DNA of 22,820 nucleotides from DATAJX01 sp964601735 (GTDB taxonomy: Bacteria; Pseudomonadota; Alphaproteobacteria; UBA2136; UBA6156). The translations under genes and the position numbers were made by a program. Under the pieces are notes generated by a model, which saw nothing but the letters and a program-made list of their open reading frames with translations, ran no database searches and had not been told where the DNA came from. The stretch is taken from NCBI GenBank assembly GCA_964601735.1, contig CAZROO010000019.1, forward strand, positions 1 to 22,820, in the 5' to 3' direction. This document shows, piece by piece, positions 12,883 to 20,890 of the stretch; the first letter of the stretch is position 1; every line of letters begins with the position of its first letter.

Positions 12883-13956
12883 ATGTACGTCGAGAAACTG
12901 CGCGTTGGCGATTTCCGGAACCTGAAACAGGTTGAGATCGCCGTACCCGAGGGAGTTGGCTTGGTGCTGTTGCACGGGCCGAACGGGGCGGGGAAAACCA
13001 GCTTGCTGGAAGCGTTGAGTTTGCTTGGTGGCGGGCGCGGGTTACTGGGTGCGGAGGCGAAGGAGCAGTTGCGTCATGGCGCCAAGGTGTGGGGCGTGCA
13101 TGGGTGGCTGAGCGATGGGCGGGAAGTCGGGGTCGGGTTCCAGCAAGGTCGCAAAATGCAGAAGCTGGATGGCGAGGACACGACTGGCTTGGGGCTGGGG
13201 CGAGTGGGCGCGGTAGTGAGTTTGTCTCCGCGGCTGGACAGATTATTCAGTGACGGTTCGCCGGGTGACCGCCGGGCCTGGTTAGACGAGGCAGCGGGGG
13301 CCTGGCGCCCCGAGCACCATGAGCGTGTGGCGCGGTATGTCCACCACTTGCGCTCGCGGTTGAAGCTGCTGGCGGACGGGCGTGACGGCGATTGGCTGGA
13401 TGCCGAGGAACACATGGCGGCACAGGCGGGGATTGAGGTGTTGCGTGGGCGGTTTGGGTATCTGGAAGCGTTGGGTGTTCATCTGAGTGAAATGAAGATT
13501 GAGTTGGTGGGCGGCGCGCTGGAGGTGCTGGCGGCGGTCGATCCTGTGGCCGAACTGGCGGGAAAACTCGCCCGCAGCCGCGAGATTGATGCACGGCTGG
13601 AACGGACGCACGCGGGGCCGAATACGTTGGATGTGGGGGGCAGGTTGCAGGTAACAGGGGACAGGAAACAGGAAGTTGCATTGCACGAGGCGTCGAGTGG
13701 TCAGCATAAGAAGGCTTTAGTTGGATGGTTGCTGGGGCAGGTGCGGTTGCTACGTGAGAGTCGCGGAGTGGCACCGCTGGTGCTGGTGGATGAGCTATCT
13801 GCTCACCTTGATGTGACGCGGCGGAAAGAGGTGGCGGCGGAGCTTGCTGTGCTGGGGGCTCAGGTGTGGGCGAGCGACACCGAAAGCGGGGCGGCGGAGG
13901 GTTTAGCAGATACCCTTTTGGTAGCTGTTCATGATGGTCAAACCGGCCCGGTTTAG
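12883..13956 (+). CDS. recF: DNA replication and repair protein RecF
   Basis: RecF is an SMC/ABC-type ATPase that helps RecO and RecR load RecA at gaps. The 357-aa product starts MYVEKLRVGDFRNLKQVEIAV, with Walker A GPNGAGKTS (32-40) and LLEALSLLGGGRG. Then come SLSPRLDRLFSDGSPGDRRAWLDE (RecF-typical), the signature motif SSGQHKKALVGWLL (271-284) and Walker B PLVLVDELSAHLD (298-310). The usual GPHR element before the signature reads GPNT. A run of five heptanucleotide repeats encodes part of residues 253-264. GAGGG lies 5 nt before the ATG. The sequence is strongly diverged but keeps all ATPase motifs, so it is probably functional. Confidence 0.92.
   Translation: MYVEKLRVGDFRNLKQVEIAVPEGVGLVLLHGPNGAGKTSLLEALSLLGGGRGLLGAEAKEQLRHGAKVWGVHGWLSDGREVGVGFQQGRKMQKLDGEDTTGLGLGRVGAVVSLSPRLDRLFSDGSPGDRRAWLDEAAGAWRPEHHERVARYVHHLRSRLKLLADGRDGDWLDAEEHMAAQAGIEVLRGRFGYLEALGVHLSEMKIELVGGALEVLAAVDPVAELAGKLARSREIDARLERTHAGPNTLDVGGRLQVTGDRKQEVALHEASSGQHKKALVGWLLGQVRLLRESRGVAPLVLVDELSAHLDVTRRKEVAAELAVLGAQVWASDTESGAAEGLADTLLVAVHDGQTGPV
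13640..13674 (+). repeat. Five tandem heptamers inside recF
   Basis: GCAGGTT, GCAGGTA, ACAGGGG, ACAGGAA, ACAGGAA give a (R)CAGGNN period of 7 nt over 35 nt. Because 7 is not a multiple of 3, gain or loss of one unit would shift the recF frame. Confidence 0.7.
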
Positions 13957-14019
13957 AAAAGCCCTTTTTTAGGCCCTCAAAATAGGCATTTTGGGGCGGA
14001 TTTTTGCCGTGTTTCGGGG

Positions 14020-14048
14020 TTGTAAAAATAGTCAAAATTTGGTAGATT
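14020..14048 (+). promoter_or_regulatory. Candidate promoter of gyrB
   Basis: TTGTAA (14020-14025), a 17-nt spacer and TAGATT (14043-14048) lie in an AT-rich patch, each box matching the sigma-70 consensus at 4 of 6 positions. The start point would be about 20 nt before the gyrB start codon. Confidence 0.4.
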
Positions 14049-14075
14049 TTTAGCATATTTCAAGGGAGAAAAATC

Positions 14076-16696
14076 GTGGTCGAATCGAGCAAGAAAACAG
14101 CCGTCAAATCGGAACAGGAAATCGCCGACGCGCAGGCCGCGTATGGCCAGGACAGCATTAAGGTTTTGCGCGGCCTTGATGCCGTGCGCAAGCGCCCAGG
14201 CATGTACATCGGCGACACCGATGACGGTAGCGGTTTGCACCACATGGTGTATGAAGTGGTCGATAACGCCATCGACGAAACGCTGGCGGGATATTGCGAC
14301 CGGATTCTGGTGACGCTGTACGACGACGGCAGTGTGGGTGTGAAGGATAACGGGCGCGGGATTCCCACCGGCATCCATGCCGAAGAAGGCGTAAGTGCTG
14401 CCGAAGTGATTATGACCCAGCTGCACGCGGGCGGTAAATTCGACCAGAACAGCTATAAAGTTTCGGGCGGGTTGCACGGCGTGGGTGTGAGCGTGGTGAA
14501 TGCCCTGAGCATTAACCTGACACTGACGATTTGGCGTGACGGGCACATCCACCGCATGGAGTTCAAGCATGGTGACGCGGTGTACCCACTGAAAATCATC
14601 GGCGACACCGGTGAACACGGCACCGAAGTGCGCTTTACGCCGAGCAAGGAGACTTTCACCAGCGTCGAGTTCAGTTTTGATACGCTGCTTAACCGGTTGC
14701 GCGAACTGGCGTTCCTCAACAGCGGGGTGCATATTACTCTCACCGACATGCGCCAACTGGACGACCTTGGCCAGCCCAAGCAGGTGGTGCTGAACTATGA
14801 AGGCGGTGTGAAGGAATTTGTGAGGCACCTTGACCGCTCGCGCAAGCCGCTCATCGACAACCCGATTTACTTCACCGGCGCCAAGGACAACGTAACGGTT
14901 GAATGCAGCATGCAGTGGAACGACGGGTACAGCGAGAACGTTTACCCATTCACCAACAACATTCCGCAGCGCGACGGCGGCACCCACCTGATGGGGTACA
15001 AGGCGGCGCTGACCCGCGTTATCAACAAGTACGCCGAGGAATCCGGTGCGCTGAAAAAGCTGAAAGTGGACAGTGGCCTCTCTGGCGACGATGCGCGCGA
15101 AGGCCTGACCTGCGTGCTGAGCGTGAAGGTGCCCGACCCGAAATTTTCCAGCCAGACCAAGGACAAACTAGTAAGCAGCGAAGTGCGGCCGGTGGTGGAA
15201 AGCATCGTGGCCGAATGGCTGGCGGCGTTTTTTGAGGAGAATCCGAACGAGGCAAAGGCGATCATCACCAAAGTGGCCGAAAGCGCGATTGCGCGTGAAG
15301 CCGCCCGCAAGGCACGCGAACTGGCGCGCCGCAAATCGCCGCTGGAAATTGCCAACCTGCCCGGCAAGTTGGCCGATTGCTCGGAGAAAGACCCGAGCAA
15401 ATGCGAAATGTTCATTGTTGAGGGGGACTCGGCCGGTGGTTCCGCCAAGCAGGGCCGTGACCGTGGCGTGCAGGCGATTCTACCGCTACGCGGGAAGATC
15501 TTGAACGTGGAAAAGGTACGCTTTGACCGCGTGCTGCAGAACCAGGAAATCGGCACCTTGATTAAGGCGCTGGGGACGGGGATTGGCCGTGAGGATTTTA
15601 GCCTGGACAAGCTGCGCTACCACAAGATTGTCATCATGACCGACGCGGACGTTGACGGGGCGCATATCCGTACGCTGTTGCTGACGTTCTTTTACCGCAA
15701 CATGCCGGACCTGATTGCTCGCGGGCACCTGTACATTGCTCAGCCGCCGCTGTACCGCGCCGGCAAGGGCAAGCAGGAAGTTTACCTGAAGGATGAGGCT
15801 GCGAAGGATGCCTTTTTTGCCAATGGTGGTTTGGCCGGTGGCGTGCTGACCATGAAGAAGGAAGCGCGCAGTGGCAAGGATTTGGATGCGACCTTCCAGT
15901 TGGCATTGAAGGCCCGCAACCTGGTGCCGCAGGTGGACGTGCCCGCCGAGATTGTGTGGGGCATGCTGGCCGCAGGTGTTGGCGTGGACAGTCTGGACCT
16001 GCTGCCCAAGGCGCAGGACATGGCCGGTGCGCTGGCCAAGGCGTTGCCGCAAGGCGCCGAGGCCACGCCGTGGGATGCCGTGGCCGAAGCCACGAGCGAA
16101 GGTTATGCGCGGGTGCGTTTGACGCGCCGCAATGCGGGTATTCCGGAACTGGTGACGGTGACGCGCGAAACCCTGCACAGCAACGGTTACCGCCAGCTGG
16201 CAGCACTGGCCGACGACCTGATGCCGTTGATGGGTGGCGGCGTTTACAAGGTGGCCGAGGCCGACCTGCCGTGGGCGACACCGACCGACTTTGTGAACCA
16301 TGTGCTTGATATCGGCGCCAAGGGCTGGCAGATTCAGCGCTATAAAGGCTTGGGTGAAATGAACCCCGAGCAGCTGTGGGAAACCACGCTCAACCCCAGC
16401 AACCGCAGCCTGTTGCAAGTGGAGGTGGCCGACGCGATGAACGCCGACAACATCTTTACCACGCTGATGGGTGACGTGGTTGAGCCGCGCAAGGACTTTA
16501 TTGTCCAGAACGCGCTGACGGTCGCNNNNNNNNNNNNNNNNNNNNNNNNNNNNNNNNNNNNNNNNNNNNNNNNNNNNNNNNNNNNNNNNNNNNNNNNNNN
16601 NNNNNNNNNNNNNNNNNNNNNNNNNGTGACGTGGTTGAGCCGCGCAAGGACTTTATTGTCCAGAACGCGCTGACGGTCGCTAACCTGGATATTTAG
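14076..16696 (+). CDS. gyrB: DNA gyrase subunit B (interrupted by an assembly gap)
   Basis: GyrB provides the ATPase and TOPRIM parts of gyrase, which introduces negative supercoils. Visible motifs are the GHKL ATPase (YEVVDNAIDETLAGYC, VKDNGRGIPTGIH, SGGLHGVGVSVVNALS), the transducer, TOPRIM (VEGDSAGGSAKQGRDR, LPLRGKILNVEK, IMTDADVDGAHIRTLLLTFFYR) and the C-terminal QRYKGLGEMNPEQLWETT. The start is GTG with GGGAG 7 nt upstream. The gene contains 100 N (16526-16625) between two exact 55-nt copies. Removing 155 nt gives an uninterrupted 821-aa protein ending VQNALTVANLDI, a normal length and C-terminus. The apparent frameshift is therefore an artefact, not a pseudogene. Confidence 0.96.
16471..16680. 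other. Assembly gap with 55-nt terminal duplication (in gyrB)
   Basis: Positions 16471-16525 and 16626-16680 are identical (55 nt) and separated by exactly 100 N. This is the signature of two contigs that overlap by a k-mer of 55 but were scaffolded instead of merged. Confidence 0.93.
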
Positions 16697-16706
16697 GCTT
16701 TACGAC

Positions 16707-17153
16707 ATGTACACGCTACGCCCGGTCACGCCCGATGACTGGGCGTTTTGGCGCAACCTGCACCATGTTGCCGAGCGTGGTACGATTGTGCGCCAGTTCG
16801 GCCACTGGGATGAGGCGGCGCAGGATGAGTTTGCACTGCAGAGTTGGAACGACAGCGAAGGCGAGCGTGCGGTGATTGTGGTGGATGGCATGGATGCAGG
16901 CTGGTGGCAGGTGAAAAAGCGCGGCGGAGATTACTTTCTTAACCAGATTATTTTGCATCCTGATTTTCAGAAGCGCGGGGTGGGAAGCGCTTTGATTCGC
17001 GACCTGATTGAACGCGCCAAGCGCGAGGGATGCGGGCTGACGTTGCAGACGCTTTTGCAAAACACGGCGCGTCAACTTTACGAGAAAATGGGCTTTGAAG
17101 TGACCGGCCAAACCGAAACGCACTGGTTGATGAAGTGGCGCGGCCCACAATGA
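16707..17153 (+). CDS. GNAT family N-acetyltransferase
   Basis: The 148-aa single GNAT domain probably transfers an acetyl group from acetyl-CoA to an unknown amine. It has beta1-alpha1 at the start (YTLRPVTPDDWAFWRNLHHVAE), beta4 and motif A with the CoA-binding loop LNQIILHPDFQKRGVGSALIRDLIERA (Q-x-x-G-x-G), and motif B NTARQLYEKMGFEVTGQTETHWLMKW. It starts 10 nt after the gyrB stop, and its TGA overlaps the ATG of the ResB-like gene by 4 nt (ATGA). It is thus probably co-transcribed and translationally coupled with resB. The substrate is unknown. Confidence 0.88.
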   Translation: MYTLRPVTPDDWAFWRNLHHVAERGTIVRQFGHWDEAAQDEFALQSWNDSEGERAVIVVDGMDAGWWQVKKRGGDYFLNQIILHPDFQKRGVGSALIRDLIERAKREGCGLTLQTLLQNTARQLYEKMGFEVTGQTETHWLMKWRGPQ

Positions 17154-18508
17154 ATTTAGGCTGGTTTTCGAATGAGTTGGGCAAGATGCGCACGGCGGTG
17201 TTGCTGCTGGCCGTGAGCGCGCTGGCGAGCGTGTTGGCGACATGGATTCCACAGAGTCTGCCGGCGCAGGATTACGTGGCCAAGTATGGCTATGCCACGG
17301 CAAAAACCCTGATGTTGATTGGGCTTACCGATGTAGTGCGGGCGTGGTGGTTTGTGGGGATTTTCGGGTTTTTGCTGTTGAGCGTGAGCGTGTGCATATG
17401 GCGCAACGGCTATGGCGCGCTGCGCACGATTGGCATGATTTGGGTGACGCAATTGTGGCGCACCAGTAGCGTTGACCGGCTGCGGCTGTGTCGCAAGGCC
17501 GGCTATTTGCTGGTGCATAGCGGTGTGCTGATGGTAGCTGCTGGTGCGCTTCTGACGGGTCTGGTGGGCTGGCGTGGGGTGATGAACCTGCGTGAAGGCG
17601 AGAGCGATAATGTGGTGCTGAGTTTTCATGGTAATACGGCGACGCCGCATATGCTGCCGTTCAAGGTGGCCAACAGAGGCTTTACGGTGGAGCAGTTTGC
17701 CACCGGTATGCCGCGGCGTTTTGCCACCGAGCTGGAGACCCAGATGGCTGGGGGCGGCAAGCGTTATGTGGCCGAGGTGAACGCGCCCGCGCACATTCGC
17801 GGCTATACATTCTATCAGGCGGGGTTCGGTGATGGCGGGAGCACCATCAAGGCTGATGGCGTCAGTTTGAGTGACGGGGCGCTGGTGCCGTTTGAAGGCA
17901 AGGTGCACGAGGCCGCACGGCTTGCCGATGGGACGCGGATTGAACTTTTGGATTTTAGGGCCAATACGGTGGAGAGCCTGTTCGACGAACACGGCAGGCG
18001 CCTGCCGCCGGTGGATGTGGGGCCGAGCCTGGACTACCTGGTGCAGCCGCCGGATGCCGGGGCGCGGCAGTTGCGCAGCTACCTGATGCACCCGGCGGTG
18101 CTGGGCGTGGCCGAGCGCGCAAATAACGAGGGTGCCGCCGTTTACACACCGGTGTGGCTGGGGGTGGTGGAGCCGCAATTGTGGCCGGTGGTGGCGAGGC
18201 TGGCAGCGATGAAGGTGGATGATTTCACTACCGGTGATGGCTTGGCGGCGTTCAAGCAAACCGCCGCGCCGGTATTGCAGACGCTGCCGGAGGGTAGGCG
18301 CGTCGAGGCGGGGCTGGGGGTGTTGCAGGCGGTGAAGATGGTGCGTGAGACGGGGTTGACGCACCTGATTTTTGCGCGTGATTTCAAGTTGCGGCGTTAT
18401 AGCGGTTTGCAGGTGGCGTACGACCCTGGGGCTTCAACTTTTTGGATAGGAGCTCTACTGGGCTTGATTGGTGTTATGCTGATGGTGTTCACGAATCGCA
18501 GAACATGA
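17150..18508 (+). CDS. ResB/Ccs1-like cytochrome c biogenesis membrane protein
   Basis: ResB (Ccs1) works with CcsA in system II haem delivery to apocytochrome c. The 452-aa protein fits the family: TM1 about 13-33 followed by WIPQSLPAQDYVAKYG, LIGLTDVVRAWWFVGIFGFLLLSVSVCIW (TM2, 66-84), HSGVLMVAAGALLTGLVGWRG (TM3, 123-143, with the conserved His123), a large periplasmic domain (about 145-425), then YSGLQVAYDPGASTFWIGALLGLIG (TM4). The ATG at 17150 overlaps the GNAT stop. A GTG 15 nt upstream is less likely. No CcsA gene is in this window. Its stop overlaps the next ATG by 4 nt. Confidence 0.85.
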   Translation: MNLGWFSNELGKMRTAVLLLAVSALASVLATWIPQSLPAQDYVAKYGYATAKTLMLIGLTDVVRAWWFVGIFGFLLLSVSVCIWRNGYGALRTIGMIWVTQLWRTSSVDRLRLCRKAGYLLVHSGVLMVAAGALLTGLVGWRGVMNLREGESDNVVLSFHGNTATPHMLPFKVANRGFTVEQFATGMPRRFATELETQMAGGGKRYVAEVNAPAHIRGYTFYQAGFGDGGSTIKADGVSLSDGALVPFEGKVHEAARLADGTRIELLDFRANTVESLFDEHGRRLPPVDVGPSLDYLVQPPDAGARQLRSYLMHPAVLGVAERANNEGAAVYTPVWLGVVEPQLWPVVARLAAMKVDDFTTGDGLAAFKQTAAPVLQTLPEGRRVEAGLGVLQAVKMVRETGLTHLIFARDFKLRRYSGLQVAYDPGASTFWIGALLGLIGVMLMVFTNRRT

Positions 18509-18963
18509 AACGACTTTGGCTTTGCGCGATGATTCCCGCCCTGGGTTGGGCGCAGCCGCCTGCGCCGACGCCGGTGCAGCAGGCGTTGCTGAACGCCTGC
18601 CGTGGCGACATGCCGCACCGCGTGGGCCTTTGGCAGAACCACGGTGACTTGGCCTGTGGTTGTATGTTTACCGGCGATACCGCGTGGCGCCCCGGCGGCA
18701 ACCCCGCGCAGGCCGATAGGCTGAGCCGGTTACTGGCCGACAATATTGCGGCGGGGAGCATGAGCCTGGACATGCGCTACAACGCCATCCGCAACGGCAT
18801 CGGCAAAAGTGATGTTGACCGGATCGAGCTGCTGGCGCGGGTGTACCCGGCGGTGTTTTTCCAGAACAAGAAAGTGGTGGCATGCTTTAACGCCAAGTGC
18901 CGGGCGACCGATGGGTGTGAAGTGATCATGAATGACGTGAGCGGGACGGCGCCGAGAAATTAA
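18505..18963 (+). CDS. Secreted Cys-rich protein of unknown function
   Basis: I do not recognise this 152-aa product. It has a short signal peptide (MKRLWLCAMIPALGWA, cleavage before QPP). The mature part contains six Cys: C32, C51 and C53 (LACGCMF), C127, C132 and C138. The middle is helical (QADRLSRLLADNIAAGSM). The six Cys suggest three disulfides or a metal site in the periplasm. The ATG at 18505 overlaps the ResB stop (ATGA); the ORF is open upstream but that part lies inside resB. Coupling to resB suggests a part in cytochrome c maturation or apocytochrome handling, which is inference from context. Confidence 0.72.
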   Translation: MKRLWLCAMIPALGWAQPPAPTPVQQALLNACRGDMPHRVGLWQNHGDLACGCMFTGDTAWRPGGNPAQADRLSRLLADNIAAGSMSLDMRYNAIRNGIGKSDVDRIELLARVYPAVFFQNKKVVACFNAKCRATDGCEVIMNDVSGTAPRN

Positions 18964-18978
18964 TGAAGGCTGAATTGA

Positions 18979-19587
18979 ATGATTAGTAAAACCAATCATG
19001 GAATAAAATTGGGAAATAATTTTCTTTTAGGCGTCCTTCTCTTTTTCCCAATGGCAGATATTCTTGAACTATGGGCAAGAGCCTACGCCAATGGTCCTCT
19101 CGGTATCTTCTTGTGTGGGGTAAGACCTTATATTTCCATTACAGATGTATTTTTCTCCCGACAGCTTATTGATTTTGCTGCAACCCAATGTCAGCAGGGG
19201 CAGCCCCAAGACCCTGCGTATTTTATCATTTGGATGATGATTAAGCTGTTTGTACCTCTTTTAGGAGGCCTATTGCTTACGATTTATAGCGCATTTCAGC
19301 TGGATTTTAAGCTTAGCCCTCGAAGCATAGAGGCTTTTCAAAAGAAGGGCGTTATTAGGGTCTTTGCAGAAGGTTGGATTTTGTTGATTGTTTTTGGATT
19401 ATTCTTTTACAGAGAGCTATGGAGAGTTTCTTTGTGGAATACGCCTGAAAAATTCAGTGCTCTTCTAGGTGCGCTAAGTGCAGATTTTTTGGCAATATAT
19501 CTCTTCTTAGCTTCTGGAATTTTCTTTAACAATCTATATGAAATTATAGTTATTCTTACTGCTAAGATACGCGCTAAAGCGGGGTGA
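18979..19587 (+). CDS. Hypothetical integral membrane protein, AT-rich gene
   Basis: The 202-aa product with about four hydrophobic segments (near residues 14-28, 85-106, 130-147 and 165-195) matches no family I know. AAGG lies about 9 nt before the ATG. Base composition differs sharply from all neighbours: one sampled 60-nt line is 40% and another 25% G+C, against 67% in the upstream gene. Codons are correspondingly A/T-ending. This suggests recent acquisition from a low-GC donor. Its last 14 nt overlap the 3' end of the convergent phosphatase gene. No mobile-element ends are visible beside it. Confidence 0.65.
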   Translation: MISKTNHGIKLGNNFLLGVLLFFPMADILELWARAYANGPLGIFLCGVRPYISITDVFFSRQLIDFAATQCQQGQPQDPAYFIIWMMIKLFVPLLGGLLLTIYSAFQLDFKLSPRSIEAFQKKGVIRVFAEGWILLIVFGLFFYRELWRVSLWNTPEKFSALLGALSADFLAIYLFLASGIFFNNLYEIIVILTAKIRAKAG

Positions 19588-20298
19588 CACTCCAGCCGGA
19601 GGGGGTGGGTTGGAAGAGGTAGGGCGTGGCGTTGGGGGCGCGGATATCCTCGCCGGTCAGGGCCTNNNNNNNNNNNNNNNNNNNNNNNNNNNNNNNNNNN
19701 NNNNNNNNNNNNNNNNNNNNNNNNNNNNNNNNNNNNNNNNNNNNNNNNNNNNNNNNNNNNNNNNNTGGAAGAGGTAGGGCGTGGCGTTGGGGGCGCGGAT
19801 ATCCTCGCCGGTCAGGGCCTCGGCCAGCACGCGGAGCACCGTGCGGTGGGCGACAAACACCAGTTTTTTATCCGGGTGCGCGGCAAGCCAGCGGCCCACG
19901 GCGCCGAGCGCGCGTTCGGTCACTTGCGCCCAGGGTTCGGCGGTGTCGTCGATGTATTTTGACACCGATTCCCCCGGCGGGAGGCCGAGTTTTTGGCGAA
20001 TGCCGCTGATGGATTGGCCCTCGTAAGCGCCGAAGGAGCGCTCCCGCAACGCGTTCTCGATATGGATCGGTTTGCGGTGGGTTTCGGCGATGGCGGCGGC
20101 GGTTTTAAGCGCGCGGATGAGCGGGCTGCTGACGACGCAGTCGACGTGGTCGGCGCGCAGGGTTTGGCAGATGGCGGCGGCCTGGCGCAGGCCCTCGGCG
20201 TTGAGGGGGTTGTCGCTGCTGCCCTGCATGCGTTCCTCAATGTTCCAGTCGGTCTGGCCGTGGCGGACGAAGATGAAGGGGCGTGGGGGGAGGGGCAT
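19574..20298 (-). CDS. Histidine phosphatase family protein (phosphoglycerate mutase-like), distal copy
   Basis: After removal of the assembly duplication this is a 189-aa protein that aligns end to end with the 190-aa product of the upstream gene. Catalytic residues are present: R12-H13-G14 (FVRHGQTDWN), R62 (SSPLIRALKTA), the acid in LRERSFGAYEGQ and His151 in FVAHRTVLR. The Gly after the second His, usual in the family, is Arg. The superfamily removes phosphate from small metabolites or sugars; the substrate here is unknown. The ATG shares one base with the upstream stop (TAATG). The C-terminus, read past the gap, is YLFQPTPSGWSVTPL, and its TAG at 19574-19576 lies inside the convergent AT-rich gene. 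Confidence 0.87.
19611..19820. other. Assembly gap with 55-nt terminal duplication (in the distal phosphatase gene)
   Basis: Positions 19611-19665 and 19766-19820 are identical (55 nt) and flank exactly 100 N (19666-19765), the same pattern as in gyrB. Collapsing 155 nt keeps the phosphatase frame open. Confidence 0.93.
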
Positions 20299-20870
20299 TA
20301 CTTCACTTCTGTCACTTCCCAGCCGGACCTGGTGGGGTTGAAGAGGTAGGGCTGGGCATTGTCGGCGTAGGCGCGGGCGCCGGTGAGGGTTTCGACCAGC
20401 GCGCGGTAGGTGGCGCCGTGGCCCACGAACACCAGCTTGCTTTTGGGGTGGCGGGTGAGCCAGTCGCCCACCACGTCGAGCGTGCGCGCGGTGGTTTCGG
20501 GCCAGAGTTCGGCATCCGGCGGCAGGATGGGGTCGAACGGGTCGCTTGGCCCCAAGCCGTGCTTGGCGCGCAGGTCGGCGGTGATGTGGCCCTCGAGGCC
20601 GCCGAAGGTGCGTTCTTTGAGGCGGCTGTCGATATGGATGGGTTTTTGGTGGGTCTCGGCGATGAAGGCGGCGGTTTTGAGCGCGCGAACGAGCGGGCTG
20701 CTGATGACGTAGTCGACGTGATCGGCGAGCAGCTTTTCGCAGATGGTGGCGGCCTGGCGCACGCCCTCGGCGTTGAGCGGTACGTCGGTGTGGCCCTGCA
20801 CGCGGCCTTCGACGTTCCAATCGGTCTGGCCGTGGCGGACGTAGATGAAGGGGCGTTTGGGGAGGGACAT
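20298..20870 (-). CDS. Histidine phosphatase family protein (phosphoglycerate mutase-like), proximal copy
   Basis: The 190-aa cytoplasmic protein has the full superfamily core: R12-H13-G14 in YVRHGQTDWNVEGRVQG, PLNAEGVRQA, SSPLVRALKTA (R62), the acid in LKERTFGGLEGH, and His151 in FVGHGATYRALVE. It is a tandem paralogue of the next gene and keeps the canonical His-Gly at the second catalytic position. The class covers phosphoglycerate mutase, alpha-ribazole phosphatase and fructose bisphosphatase-like enzymes; the length suggests a general small-molecule phosphatase. It starts 20 nt after the metG stop and its stop overlaps the next start, so metG and both phosphatases probably form one operon. 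Confidence 0.9.
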   Translation of the reverse strand: MSLPKRPFIYVRHGQTDWNVEGRVQGHTDVPLNAEGVRQAATICEKLLADHVDYVISSPLVRALKTAAFIAETHQKPIHIDSRLKERTFGGLEGHITADLRAKHGLGPSDPFDPILPPDAELWPETTARTLDVVGDWLTRHPKSKLVFVGHGATYRALVETLTGARAYADNAQPYLFNPTRSGWEVTEVK

Positions 20871-20890
20871 CAGGCGCTAGGCAACAAGTA

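Noticed and set aside
17135..17149. GTG start adding five residues to ResB
   Set aside because: The ATG at 17150 overlaps the GNAT stop as ATGA, a typical coupled start, and the family N-terminus fits it.
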